Assembly (NCBI GenBank): GCA_039707465.1
Contig: CM077648.1
Coordinates: forward strand, 19,630,119 to 19,694,118
Direction: 5' to 3'
Length of the DNA: 64,000 nt
Source of the DNA: Rhabdophis nuchalis
Lineage: Eukaryota > Chordata > Lepidosauria > Squamata > Natricidae
A program made the position numbers and the translations under genes. This document shows, in pieces, positions 42,179 through 54,129 of this stretch. Within the stretch, counting starts at the first letter, position 1, and each line of letters begins with the position of its first letter. The notes beneath the pieces were generated by a model, which was not told where the DNA came from, ran no database searches, and was given only the letters and a program-made list of their open reading frames with translations.

Positions 42179-42470
42179 CAGTGGTGGGATTCAAAATTCT
42201 TTACTACTGGTTCTGTGGGTGTGGCGGCTTGGTGGTATGGCTTGGTGGGCGTGGCAGGGGAAGGATACTGTAAAATCTCCATTTCCACCGCACTCCAGGG
42301 AAAGGATATGGCACAATCCCTGTTCCCTCCTGATCAGCTGAGACTCGGGAGGCAGAGAATAGATGGGGATGGGGCAAGTCAGAGGTGGTATTTGCCGGTT
42401 CTCCGAAATACTCAAAATTTCCACTACTGGTTCTCCAGAACTGGTCAAAACCTGCTGAATACCACCTCTG
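42179..42470. mobile_element. hAT MITE (CAGTGGTGGGATTC), TSD TGGGACAC
   Basis: The left end is CAGTGGTGGGATTCAAAA and the right end CTGAATACCACCTCTG. Flanks TGGGACAC (42171-42178) and TGGAACAC (42471-42478) form an 8-bp duplication with one change. A related inner piece (GAGGTGGTATTTGCCGGTTC, near 42381) suggests a nested or rearranged end. Confidence 0.75.
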
Positions 42471-42478
42471 TGGAACAC

Positions 42479-43216
42479 ATATTCATCTTCATTCATGATT
42501 GTGAACATTATAGTGTGAAAATGTATCATGATGATAGGCTCCTTCTGAAATTTTTCCTGAGTTCTAGATGTGGTTTGCTATATGCAATAGAGGTCTGTTG
42601 GCAATAATTCAACCAAAAATCCATTGGCAGGTTGATTTTTTTTTAATTATAAGGAAGGTATTTATAAGAAAGCCATCAAGCATCGTCTCAATTTAGTTTC
42701 TCTCTTTTTCCCACCCTCCCTCCCTCCTTCCCTCCTCCTCTCTCTGTCTCTGTCTCTCTCTCTCACACATACATATTTCTATACTTGCAGATGAGTCTCA
42801 ACTAGCTTTAAAGGGAATTGTGGGTTAAGCCTACTATGATAGCAATTTTGTATTCTCTTATTTAATGTTTTCTCAGTGCATTTGCAAATTGTGTCTGGAA
42901 TATTTATTGAAATACAAATTCCCAATGGTATAACATATTTGAGGAAACATAATTTTTGGGCCTTATAGATTTAATACTTCTGGGAACAAAGACATTGAAT
43001 AAGATGTATTTAAAAAAATCTTAAGTATCACAGAATTGCAATTTCAATGGAAAACTTTAAAGGAAATGTCCTAGGAAATAAAATATGCTTCTTCTCAGAC
43101 AACCATCTGTATTAGGGGAGGCCTGTTTTCCCCCTCCGCGCAGGCACTGCACTTACCTCACATCCAAAATAGGCTACATGGAGACTCCGGGGAGGGGAGG
43201 GGTGGTTGGGGCCAGC
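42479..43216. other. Unique sequence with a CT-rich tract
   Basis: CCCTCC/CTCT low complexity at about 42711-42765. No gene or further repeat recognised. Confidence 0.4.
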
Positions 43217-43307
43217 CAGGGGTGGGAATTAGAGGTTCTAAGAACCTGCCATAATGTTAGCTACAGGTTCTTCTGAACCCGGGCAAACCTGTAGCAGCCC
43301 ACCCCTG
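43217..43307. mobile_element. Very short hAT-like MITE
   Basis: CAGGGGTGGG and CCCACCCCTG are perfect terminal inverted repeats around a 91-bp element containing AGGTTCTAAGAACCTGCC. No 8-bp duplication is visible, so the true border may lie further left. Confidence 0.45.
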
Positions 43308-43879
43308 TATGTTCAACACAATTTTGATTTATATAACATGTTGCCCTTGTACATCAGTGTTAAAATATAGTGGTATCCCTTTCTTGCTCTTATTCTATTT
43401 TTTTTTTTAAAAAGATCAACATACCAACCTGTTTAAAAGTTAGTTTCCATAAGTGCATATTTTTAAAAAGTATCCAGAATTGTTTTATTGGGCATTCTTA
43501 AGAGATGTTCTTTGATCCCAGTGTCTTCCAACTGATATTTTTCAGTACAGATAAGGAATAGAAAGGCAAAGATGAAAATATTTATGAAATACTTTAGGTC
43601 TGGGGAGACTGTCAGTTCCTTAGGAATGTGTCTGTGGAACTGGAGTTGGCAAGACATCACTGCTCTTTTAGGTCCATTAAGACTCAGAATTTTGCTTCCA
43701 TGTTACTGAGAAATATATTAGGTGATAACATTAAACACGGAACATGTTGTCCTTCCCTATATCTGGTTTTAATTTCTTTCATTCCTTAAAGACTGGATTT
43801 TTTTTAAAAAAACAACAACTGCTTGTGAGAAGAGACAGAAAGATTAGGATTGCTTATGCTAATGATGAGCCCTCATGCC
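43308..43879. other. No supported feature
   Basis: AT-rich unique sequence. Confidence 0.4.
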
Positions 43880-44163
43880 CAGGGGTGGGATCCTACCAGT
43901 TTAACAACCAGTTCGCTAAGCGTGTGCTTCACCTAACATGCCTGATGTACACTGTGCGTGCATGCGCAGTTCACAGGAAAACAGCTGAGTCACGGCAATC
44001 CACTCTGCTGCTCCGATCAGCTGGGCTAAAAAACAAGGAAATATATGTAGGTATATCCCAGGGGCAGGCGGGCCCACTTGAAGGTCAGAGCAAACCAGTT
44101 TGCTCTCAGCTGATCTTCGGAGCTACTGGTTTGCCCGAATTGGGCCGAACCAGTAGAATCCTG
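43880..44163. mobile_element. hAT MITE (CAGGGGTGGGATCC), TSD CTCATGCC
   Basis: The left end is CAGGGGTGGGATCCTACCAG. The right end AACCAGTAGAATCCTG has lost a few bases of the terminus. CTCATGCC (43872-43879) and CTTATGCC (44164-44171) form an 8-bp duplication with one change. The interior has GTGCGTGCATGCGCAGTTC and a CAGCTGATC pair. Confidence 0.65.
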
Positions 44164-44171
44164 CTTATGCC

Positions 44172-45799
44172 CTGTTTTCATTTGTTAAGTAAACCAAAAT
44201 TAAATCTGCAAAGGTATAGTTGGATTCAATCCATTTTTGAGGAGCAGGGTTTACCGTTTTGGTTGTACCATAATCTATCAACAGTGTCTAGGTTTATCTG
44301 CCTTGTGATTGGTTCGTCGTGGTAATGGGTCTTCCAAAACAGATTACGTGGTTTTGAGGAAGTAGGCTTAAAGTTTAGTAATAACTGCTTTGGAGAACTG
44401 ATTCAGGGTTTGGAATGTTTTTCCTAATTCAACCCCCCTTTGTCAGTGTTTCTTAATTTAGTAGTAGTAGTAGTCTTAAGTAGTAAGTAGTAGTCATTAT
44501 CCCCTACCCATCAACTAAAAGAACAAAACAAAAACAAAGCCAGATAAACTATAACCTTGGGTTCAGGCTAACAAGTTTTGCAGTGATACACGTTGCTATA
44601 AAATAAGCCATTAGTTTCTAATCATAGGTGATGTAGTGACATTTAAAATTTAAAATCGCCTCTGAACAGAACATTGACATTATGTCTCCCACAGTTTTAT
44701 GCTTATAGGAAGCTTGGAGATCAAATTAACTTGGAAATATATATTGACGCTGAATTGTTATCATGACTTAACCATTCTTTAAGAAATTCATCATCACTTC
44801 TACAGACGTTTTTGAATTACTGAGAAGATGAAGGTGGAATTAATACTTTAATTGCTACTTAGAAATATGACACAGCATACCTGATTTACCAGTAGAAGAT
44901 CTGTTATACTATATCAGATATATCAAGTTGTACTACACTGTAGGAAGAACCCTCAGCACATCTGAATTGCTAGCTATATGAAATTAAACTTTTCTGGTAT
45001 TGAAACTGATATAATGTAAATTGATTTACATTATAAGTGAAATCACTTTCTTGGCACAGTGAATTTCAATTCACTGAAAGCTAATTTACAATATAATTAT
45101 AATTATAATTTTATTGCAACGTCTGTATACCAGATTAAAAAAGGAAATATTATATCCAGAAGTTAAAGGTAAAAAATTACAAAGATCTGCTTGCAATAAC
45201 ATGTAACTTTAAACATACACCCTTGTGTTTCAAATTTGCAGATTTTGACTAAAGAACAACCAGTTAACATTGGTGCCATTCTCTACAGAAGAAAAAAGGT
45301 CTATATTGTGGCTGTTTCTAATCATGTTTTCTTCTGGCATCTTTATACATTTACCTCCCACATACTAGGAATATTGTAAAACACAGTTGGTTTATGATTA
45401 TTATTTTTACTGTTTCCAAAATTCAAAAAGAAAAGATTGAAGTGAAATCCAGATTGAATTTAATAAGGGGATGGACATTTAATATTTCTTCTCTGTCTGC
45501 CTCTTTCTCAGTGTATTAATGACTGAGAAATCATTGAAAGGAGTCAGTTGATCATAAAGTGCACATTTTCAAGAAATTACAATATTATAGAGTGCTATTG
45601 GCCTGGCAAATGGCTGTTTTCATATTTTTGTATTACTTTTCAATTTAAGTTGCAAGGATTTTTTAGAATGAAACTTGCAGTTTTGAGAAGTAATATAATA
45701 CTGCACTAGTTATATTTAACCACTCCTTCTGAGCTTCCACTGGTGAAGTCTCATTATTATTAAGTTTCATCTGTTTGTGATAAACAGTGCAAGTGGTTG
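44172..45799. other. Unique AT-rich sequence with a small perfect palindrome
   Basis: A TAG repeat lies near 44458-44475. A 12-bp perfect inverted repeat with a two-base spacer lies at 45010-45035 (TATAATGTAAAT/ATTTACATTATA). No gene recognised. Confidence 0.5.
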
Positions 45800-46090
45800 G
45801 TTATATGACTATAAAAAAAGCAAATGAAATTTCAGACTGCATCAATAAAAGTCACACTTTATGGAGAATTCTGAGACATTGGAACAGTTTCTGGAAATTG
45901 GAACAGATTCAAGAGTCCTAGAAACAGGAAAAGGCAATAAGGATGGTGCTAGAAAAGGGGGACATGATTTCACTCCTCAAATATCTAAGGGAATATATAG
46001 AAGGAGGTCAAGATTTCTCATTCAAAATTCCAGGATATGGAATAATGGAATTATAAGATGCTAGATGCAATGGACTGTTAGAAGACAAAT
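45800..46090 (+). mobile_element. Decayed CR1 LINE segment
   Basis: AGAAAAGGGGGACATGATTT and CTCAAATATCTAAGGGAATA resemble the RRTRGDMIAVFRYLRG part of CR1 (compare 32881-32930). ACAGGAAAAGGCAATAAGGA and AGACTGCATCAATAAAAGTC correspond to upstream blocks. Many indels; non-functional. Confidence 0.5.
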
Positions 46091-46135
46091 GCCTATCAGT
46101 ATTATCAGTTTGACACTGGAACTAATCATCTAAAG

Positions 46136-46303
46136 CAGGGATCACTTATTCCGTCAAGAAGCGGATTGCAAAAATGTTGGCTGAGCACATGAGCACGTGA
46201 TATTCCATTTGCACTAGCAATGGGCACATGCGTAAAACCATTCCTTCCTCCTTCCTACTGCCCCTGCTGTAGTCCGCAAAACTGGAAAAGCTGGGGACCA
46301 CTG
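46136..46303. mobile_element. hAT-like MITE, decayed
   Basis: The right end, inverse of CAGTGGTCCCCAGC, has a standard hAT terminus. The left end CAGGGATCACTTATTCC is diverged. No target duplication seen. Confidence 0.45.
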
Positions 46304-46329
46304 ATTGCATGGTGAGCTTTCGTTCTTTG

Positions 46330-47090
46330 ATAGGTTGAAGCTACTCTGATAACTGACAATGCACATGAACTGCAAACTTTAATGATAAAAGTTGAGCACA
46401 GTAAGGAAATGGAGCTACAACTAAATATAAGGACCAAATTAATGACAATAGTTGCAGCAATACTTACAATTGACAATGAAATGGTAGATAGCTTCTGCCT
46501 TTTGCATTGACAATAAAGAAATCAGCAACCAAGAAATAAGTCACAGACAAGTTTTTGGTAAGGAAGTAATGAAAAGAAATTCAGGTGCCATGATGCATCT
46601 ATATCTAATGAAGTTCAGAGCTATAAATGCAGTGATTTTCTTTGTGACAATAGGATATGAAAATTGGATTAAAAAAACAGGGTAGAAAGATGCTTTTCAA
46701 CTTGAGTGTCAAAGAATGTTGAAAATTCCATGGGCAACCAACAGACTAATGGAACATCTTGCACAAATGATCAGATAAATGATCTGATAATGCATTTTGG
46801 ACATGTTAGTGCAAACACCCTCGGGAAGTCTACTGGGAAAAGTGGAAAGAAAGAAGACTACCAGCAGTAAGGTGGTAGAGTCACTTACAGTATTGTAGAG
46901 TGCTATTGGTAGTTATGGATACAGTATTGAATTCAATACAGTAGTTATGGATACAGTATTGAATTCAAGGAGGAGATTGGGGACAGATGACCCTGGAGAA
47001 AGTTATCCATGAGGTTACTAAGAGTTGAGACTGACTTGAAGGGCAGCCTCCACATAGCAGGATATGGAAGCCAAGCATTAAATACTACAT
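46330..47090 (+). mobile_element. Bov-B/RTE LINE, decayed polymerase end
   Basis: The order of blocks fits the end of an RTE polymerase: AGGTTGAAGCTACTCTGATA with ACTGACAATGCACATGA, TTAATGATAAAAGTTGAGCA, GGTAGATAGCTTCTGCCTTT, CCATGATGCATCTATATCTA, ATTCCATGGGCAACCAACAG, CATTTTGGACATGTTAGTGC and a final GACTTGAAGGGCAGC. Many indels break the frame. A 33-bp tandem duplication lies near 46910-46975. Confidence 0.65.
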
Positions 47091-48171
47091 TTAGTTGACC
47101 AAATATATTTGTGTTAAGCAAGATTCCCCATGCTTGAAGGAAATACGGGGCTTGAAATTGTAATTTAAATTTTCCATCCTTATATTCGTTGCTGGGCTCA
47201 ATAGCATATTACTGCTTCAATTCCTAATTAGGTAATTACCCAATTTGTAGTTGGGTAATTACTTTATTAGGAAGTAGCAAAACGGCACAAAAGAGTATAA
47301 GGGTTTGATTCTCCAGAGCCCTTCACACACAGCATATTAAGAAGTATAGTTTGACAAAGAAATTCATGAAGTTACAAAGTTCAAAAATTAGGCTATTTCT
47401 TTCAGTCATTTTCAGAAGGAAGGCTGTAGACTGGATTCATTTATTCATGGCAGGTGTCAGGCTATACACGTTCATGGATTTAAAAACTACAACAGCAGAC
47501 TAGTCCAGTTTTGATTTTTGTATATAACTAAATAACCACATTGTACAAAGCTTGATTTCTTAAGCAGAACTGCTGGCTGAAGAATCCTGGAAACTCACAT
47601 TAAAAGACTTGCCTGCTTTGCCCTCAAATTACAGGCATGACTGTTCAGTGTGCGAGAATAATCAATGGCTGTTTAGTGTGATATAATGAAATCTGTCACC
47701 CCTTAAAAGAGATGTTTTTACTTTGACCTTTGCTTATTGAGCAAGAAACATTTTTGATCCTTGGGTAGACTTTTATGTGAAGAACGGAACTCTTGCTGGA
47801 GGCATTCACAAGTGTAATCCGCAATACTTCAGCTCTGAATACTGTTCAGTATGCTCCAGCAGGCAATCATTCGCCTTACAATGAGATATTATATTGTGAT
47901 TTTTCTGGCAGCTGTGACTATACCCTTTTAATTTCCCAGACCTGGGAGCACATCTGTTTCTAAGTGTGGCTGAGCTAGAGGTAATCCTATATATAAGCTG
48001 TTCATTGGACCACCCAAGTGGCTGTTCCAGAAAATAAAATACAGACACTTACGATCACCTATTTGCCTTTCCTTTCCCCATCTTTATACATCGTCCATCT
48101 TTTTTGCTTTGCAGATTAGTGTTTAGTAAAGAAATCGCTTAACTTGTATTGGACTTGTCCAACTAGAAAAA
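47091..48171. other. Unique sequence; perfect hairpin
   Basis: GTAATTACCCAA (47232-47243) and TTGGGTAATTAC (47251-47262) form a perfect 12-bp stem with a 7-nt loop. The stretch 47610-48050 has balanced composition without repeats and is a candidate conserved non-coding element. No gene recognised. Confidence 0.35.
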
Positions 48172-48828
48172 GGGACGTGGTGGCTAAGATGCTGAGTTTG
48201 TCGATAAAAAAGGTAGGCAGTTTGGCGGTTTGAATCCCTAGCGCCGCATAATGAAGTGAGCTCCCGTTACTTGTCCCAGTTTCTGCCAACCTAGCAGTTC
48301 GAAAACATGTAAAACTGCAAGGAGAAAAATAGGAACCACCTTTGGTGGGAAGGTAACAGCGTTCTGTGTGCCTTCAGCATTTAGTCATGCTGGCCACATG
48401 ACCACGGAGACAGCGCTGGCACTTCAGCTTTGAAACGGAGATGAGCATCACCCCCTAGAGTTGGGAATGACTAGTTTAGTTTAGTTTAGTTTTAGTTTAT
48501 TTAAACTTATATACCGCTCCCTTTCCCGAAAGGGACTCGGGGTGGTGCACAGGAAATTAAAAAGCATAAATAAACATAACAATATACAAAATTTAAAATC
48601 AAATTAAATTATTAGACCTGTGCTAAAAATTTGCAATAAATTAAAACTATTCCCCTTAAAAACCAATTAAAACAATTTGTTGTCAGGCTAAAGGCTAGGT
48701 AGAGTTAGGCCAGGCCGGCCAGTTGAAAAAAGTGTGTCTTAAGCTTCTGGCGGAAAGAACGGAGGTCCGTGGTCATTCTGAGTTCGGGGACTAGCACATA
48801 TGTGCGAGTGGAACCTTTATCTTTAACT
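48172..48828 (+). mobile_element. tRNA-derived SINE interrupted by an L2 insertion
   Basis: The SINE runs from GGGACGTGGTGGCTAAGATG through CTTGTCCCAGTTTCTGCC and GGGAAGGTAACAGCG to CTAGAGTTGGGAATGACTAG at 48474. It resumes at 48789 as GACTAGCACATATGTGCGAG and AACCTTTATCTTTA. The L2 between them is younger. Confidence 0.85.
48475..48788 (-). mobile_element. L2 LINE 3' end inserted in a SINE
   Basis: The tail is TTTAGTTTAGTTTAGTTTTA on the plus strand, followed by the inverse UTR hallmark (ATACCGCTCCCTTTCCCGAA, GGGACTCGGGGTGGTG). The piece ends inside the last codons of ORF2. GACTAG is present on both sides (48469-48474, 48789-48794), a 6-bp target duplication. Confidence 0.8.
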
Positions 48829-49969
48829 AGAAAAAGGTGGTTATCATGAACCTCATCAGGACGCAGGAGAAACATTGAGATTTGGAAACCAGGAACAAGT
48901 CAAAGCAAGCAAGAAGATGAAGCTTGCAGAATAGAGTGGAAAGGTCGGTTCATGCACAAAAGTTAGCAAAGGTCAATATGCAAAATATGAGAGATGAGAT
49001 GACCTGTTCAGGCAGCCCTAAAGGTCAAAGGCAAAAGCAGAATTAATGGCTAAATTGAAGGCAAGCTAGGGCAAGGTACCAAGAGCAGTGTTTCATTAGA
49101 AAAAAATGTACTGTGTATGAATCCTTAGCATTGGCAGAAAAAGTGGATGCACTAAATCATTTAAGTGACAATATATGAGGAGGTAGAATTGGTCGCGGTT
49201 TGTCCTTTTGCAGAAAGGCTCCATGTGGGATGAATAAGGGCTTGGATGTTCTTCATAATTTCCCTTTTATAAGAGCAGCGTGGAAGTCAGTTTGACACGC
49301 CATTGTTCTACAGAATTATTTCTATTGTGTTTGCTCATAGTTAAGGTTTGAAATGTACTTTTTATTTCTGGACGGCTTCCCTTTTTGGATCACTGGAAAC
49401 AGTCACTGATCAGTGCTTTGGCCACTGTCCCGATTTGAAAGGAGTGCTTTTCTCTGCTTGATGATCTGTAGAAGTTTAATGTGCGTGCAAAGATGAGCAG
49501 GACTTACAGGTGTAGCAACCTAAATTAAGATTGGCAACTTGGTCACTTAAATGAAGCAGTTGCTAAGTGAAATTGTGATTGTTCTTACGATAATACTTTG
49601 GTTTACAGAGCTGTGAAGGTCAGTGTATGTGAAGATTGGTTGTAAAGTTACTTTCATCACTGTTGTAACTGCTGTAGTTCCTATACAAGGCAGTGGCTAA
49701 GTAAAGATCACATGTATTTTGTGCCTTTTCTACTGGTTGATAGAGAGCAGTTCTTTGTAATGTTTCTCTTTCTGCAGAGGTCAAGGGAAAATTCGATCTC
49801 TGGTTTGGATAAATCTCTAGTTGTTACAAAACTTTTTCTATAAGTAAATTTATTTATTTAGTAAATTTATATGCTGCACATCTTATCTAGAGATTTAGCT
49901 TTATATCTCTTGTAAGCCAGAATTAAACTGTACTTGGTATGCTTTGTTCAAAGGCAGCCCTCAGAACGA
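48829..49969. other. Mostly unique; weak TA-target MITE relic
   Basis: Around 49520-49705, GGTCACTTAAATGAAGCAGT, TTGCTAAGTGAAATTGTGA and CACTGTTGTAACTGC resemble the TA-target MITE family. No gene recognised. Confidence 0.35.
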
Positions 49970-50185
49970 TAGTCAGTTTGGTGTAGTGGTTAAAGCATCA
50001 GGCTTCAGACTGGAAGATTATGAGTTCTAGTCCTGCTTTGGACATGAACTAACTAGGTGACCTAGTTACTTTCTCTCATCCACAGGAAGGAGACAATGGC
50101 AAATAACTTCGGAAAACCTTGCTAAGAAAACTACCGGGGATTGTCCAGGGTTCCCCAAAAATTGGATACAATTGAAAAGAAAAAT
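49970..50185 (+). mobile_element. tRNA-derived SINE (GTTTGGTGTAGTGGTTAA type)
   Basis: GTCAGTTTGGTGTAGTGGTT is the A-box region and GAGTTCTAGTCC the B-box region. GGTGACCTAGTTACTTTCTC, GAGACAATGGCAAATAACTT and CCTTGCTAAGAAAACTACCG follow. The end resembles a Bov-B tail (GTCCAGGGTTCCCCAAAAAT). It is a different SINE subfamily from those at 24.3 and 52.6 kb. Confidence 0.75.
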
Positions 50186-51190
50186 ATGTCTATATGTATA
50201 AATATGTAAATGTCTTTGTGAACTAACTGCAAAGAAAAGAAAGAAGAAGGGGATTTTGGAGTTGGTTAGGATAATATCATTGGGTTTACAAATTCTATTT
50301 GTAAAACATATACAATATTCATTAAAATCAGTGTGTGTAGAATGATCCTATTCATATTGCACTTCTAGATTAGTGTATACTTGTATAGCTTATTATAGCT
50401 ATTTGAAAATTTATTTCTAGTTAAAAGTTTGGAGGACTTTATATTATATTTTATACTGCAGTCCATTTTATACTACACAGAATTAGAACTAAAAGCCTTA
50501 ATAGACACTGTAGATGAGTAAACATTTCATCCATGTATACTTAAATTGAGGATTAAGAAAAAGTATGAGTAACAGGAAGAGAGAAATACGTTGTATTGAT
50601 TGGATTAACTAAATGTCAACGGTGAATATTGGTTGAAGTAAGAAAGGTCAGGATGTTAGTTGAATGGCAATGGAATACTTAGGGGCCACAAAGACCAATC
50701 GATACAAAAAAATATAGAGTTCACTAGGAATACACACACACACTGTTGCCTAGGAATTAATTAAAGCTGATGTCAGTACATTTGGAACATACTGATATTG
50801 TGCATTAATTTAAAAAGATCATCCTAGTGATGATCTTTTTTTAATGATCAAAGCTTGTGTGTATATGTGTGTCTAATACCTTCATTTTTTTTACAATCCT
50901 GCAGTTCCTTAATTCTGGGTAGAATCGGAGCGACTGGGTGGAGCTGAGGGTTTACTGGATGGATGCCCTTCCTGACACTACACGGAGTTGGCAGCAGATA
51001 TTTTTTTCTTTGTACCCTAGGAGATAGAAACATCTGCCACTATCTCAGATTGAACTTTCAATCTTCTGAGTGGGAGGCGAGTGTTTTCACATTAGGCCAC
51101 CCTGCTGCTGCTGTATGTGTATATGTGTTTGTTTGGGAGGCAAATGTTGACTGGTCCCAAATCTTATTAGTTGCATCCAAACATTTAATT
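50186..51190. other. Unique sequence; small perfect hairpin
   Basis: AAAAAGATCATC (50812-50823) and GATGATCTTTTT (50829-50840) form a 12-bp stem. The segment 50925-51110 (TTACTGGATGGATGCCCTTC, TCTGAGTGGGAGGCGAGTGT, ATTAGGCCACC) looks like a LINE- or SINE-derived piece but could not be placed. Confidence 0.35.
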
Positions 51191-51452
51191 CCGGAGTAGT
51201 CAACCTTTGTATACCTACTGCCCACTTTTGTATCTCTGTTAGTAGTAAAATTTTCTAACTGCCCACTGGTTCCACAGTAATGGTGATTTTATGAAAACCT
51301 AATGAAAATGTTTTTAAATAATGCTATGAAAAAAATCAATTAATTTTTTAAAAAAAAGGAAAGTGCTTCAGTATCAGACAAAACCCCTAACGCCCACCAT
51401 GAAAGCTGGAATGCCCACTAGTGGGCGGTAGGGACCAGGTTGACTACCACTG
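51191..51452. mobile_element. hAT MITE (GTAGTCAACCTGGTC family)
   Basis: The left end is CGGAGTAGTCAACCTTTG and the right end the inverse of CAGTGGTAGTCAACCTGGTC. Flanks ATTTAATT (51183-51190) and ATTTAACT (51453-51460) form an 8-bp duplication with one change. CTGCCCACT and ATGCCCACTAGTGGGCGGTA blocks are repeated inversely. Confidence 0.75.
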
Positions 51453-51460
51453 ATTTAACT

Positions 51461-52644
51461 TATCTGGACAAAATCTGAAATTAGCAGCTAATACCTTTAT
51501 ATTTTAAGAAGTGACCACACAAGTGTCTGCAGATTCTGTCCACAATAAATAGTTTATAGAGGTGTGTATGTGTCTGAAGATGTGGAACCAGACTACCTGC
51601 ATGCCAAACATTTGTGACTTTTTTTTAGTGGAGGAACTATTTCAGAACAGGTTATGCTTATACAAAGAATTGTCCTTTATTGTAGTTAGATGTTGAAAAG
51701 ATAATGATTGGAGTTTCGACTGTTTCACATTTAATCTTCTAACCTCTTGTTTCCTCTAACTCTTAATGTAAAGACACCTTTTCATTTTTTCCATCATAGG
51801 TGTGATGTAACTGCTTGAAACAATACATGTTTCTCAGATCTCTGCTTAGTTCTATAAATGCTTAACCCTTACTCCATATAGGACTCGGACCACAACTCCC
51901 TAGAATTCCCAGCTATCGTGTAGAAGGAATGTCTGAATTACACTTCCCTACACCATTTTGGTGTGTGTGTGTGTGTGTGTACTTTTTTACTAAGCTATAT
52001 ATCACAGTTTATAGACCAGTGCTGGGTTTACACTACACAGTTGAACTCAGTTTGTCTTGGCCATGACATTACATTTTGGAATGTAATCTTAGCATCTTAC
52101 TGAAAAGCTAGTGTTTAAACTTTTTCAAAGTTCTTGGGTAGATATTATTTCCTAACTGATCAGGAAAGGATAAAATTGCCATCTTAGGAAATAGAGTTTT
52201 ATAGCTCAGGGGATACAGGATTAGATTTGGAACGATATTCAAACTTCCAGTCCCTGTTCAGTTATCAAGCTGTCATTGACTTGGCATTTCCTTTTTTAAC
52301 TCTAATACATTTTGGGGATTCCAAAAAACAAACTGGGAAAAGATGAGGTGTCTTAAAACCTTACCTTGGCAAAGAAAGTACGCTAAAACAACAATAAAAA
52401 GAATGAAAAGGAAGTTAATGGGTCGATACAAGTACATTATGTTTTGTCCCTGAACCTATAGTTATTTATTTGCCATGCCCAGTAGTGTTCCTCAGTATTT
52501 TGAACAGGACACTGTAAAATTAGAATATAGATTCCTGCTTCAGTAAATAAATCATTTTGATAATAATATGGTGTAAAAATCAAGGAGTTTTTCTTTGGAA
52601 AGATTTAAGTGTTAGTAGAGAGAAGTGAAAAGATAGTGAAAGGG
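51461..52644. other. Unique sequence with (GT)n
   Basis: A GT repeat lies at 51961-51980. No gene or repeat family recognised. Confidence 0.4.
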
Positions 52645-52995
52645 TGGCTAAGGATGGCTCAGTGGCTAAGACGCTGAGGTTCTCGATCAGAAGGTCAGCA
52701 GTTTAGCAGTTTGAATCCCTAGCACTGCGTAATGGAGTGAGTTCCCGTTACCTGTCCCAGCTTCTGCCAACCTAGCAGTTCAAAAGCACGTAAAAAAAAT
52801 GCAAGTAGAAAAATAGGAGCCACCATTGTTGGGAAGGTAACAGTGTTTTGTGTGCCTTCAGCGTTTAGTCATGCCGGCCATATGACCACGGATATGTCTT
52901 CAGACAGCGCTGGCTCTTCGGCTTAGAAATGGAGATGAGCACCGCCCCTAGAGTCAGAAATGACTAGTATGCATATGCGAGGGAACCTTTAGAGA
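52645..52995 (+). mobile_element. tRNA-derived SINE with Bov-B-type tail
   Basis: GATGGCTCAGTGGCTAAGAC, GTTTGAATCCCTAGCAC, CCTGTCCCAGCTTCTGCC, GGGAAGGTAACAGTG, CATGCCGGCCATATGACCAC and CCTAGAGTCAGAAATGACTA run in order to the tail GAGGGAACCTTTA. Nearly full length. Confidence 0.85.
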
Positions 52996-54129
52996 GAGAT
53001 GAAGTGAAAACATGGGCTTTGTTTTTTATTATTTATAATTATATAATTTATAATTATAATTATTTTAATTATTGAAGTGAGGACCCTCTTTCTCTCTCCC
53101 ACTGGACTTCCTTTCTTCAAACAGTTACCAGGCCAATTTGCGTGTGTGTGTGTGTGAGAGAGAGAGAGGGGGGGGGAGGGGGGGGATTTACGCCTTTACG
53201 GAAGACCAGGTGAGTGGAACCCCACGTCACCTCTAGGTGATGCATATTCCACATAATGGGAGCATTTCTTTAAAAATGTAAAGTTTGCTTCTACATGTTA
53301 ACAGTGCATTTTGGGATGCAATGGAATTGCAGATGGGATGCTGGAGAATTGCATAACATCATCAGGCTGAATTCATGTGTGCACATCTCTCCAGGCTACT
53401 AATAGATTTTGTGTTTTGTCATTACCCCCTCCCAACTAGTCTGTACATTGAAAAAAAAATGTAGACTGTGCCTCGGCTAGTGTTCACAAGAGAGATAAAT
53501 GACATCTATTGACTTTACTGTTGATTGTATGTCAAAACATTAATGGGAAGAAATCAACAAGCCTAATTTACAGGTCTCTGCTCTCTATCTTAAACTCTTA
53601 GTTGTATTTTGTTTAATGGAAGTTCCTGTAAACAAACTCGGAAAGAATTGAACTTCATTTTAATCCTCCTTATTGAAATAATGTTCATTGGTTAATTTAT
53701 GTATGGTATTTATTATCCCACGTGTCATATAGGTCAACCTGCCAGAAAGCACTTTTAAAGGCATTGCCAGTATTGACACGATAAATTTCATTTAGAGAAT
53801 GATTACATTTCCTTCTCAGGAATCTTTAAAAAAGGATAAGCTATTGTACTGAGAAAAGCAACTGATGAGCAACAGGAGAAGAATTCAGTATGGTACTTTA
53901 ATGCTCAGAGTGCCTTTAATGCTCATTATGTTTCCCATATCAACTGATGTAAGTTGGGTTTTTAAAGCAGAGGTGGGATTCACTTACCCTCCCCCCTCCC
54001 AAAAAAATCTGCATGATCTTTATTTCCAGAACTTTCTCTGATCCTAACATGGATCTAATAGGTATTCTCCTAAAACGGAAAGGATTGTTGTTAGAACTAC
54101 CCCAGCTTAGTAGAATTGGCTCATCTGAC
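52996..54129. other. Unique sequence with a (GT)(GA)(G) compound repeat
   Basis: GTGTGTGTGTGTGAGAGAGA followed by G runs at about 53140-53186. An AT palindromic low-complexity patch lies at 53025-53065. No gene recognised. Confidence 0.4.
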
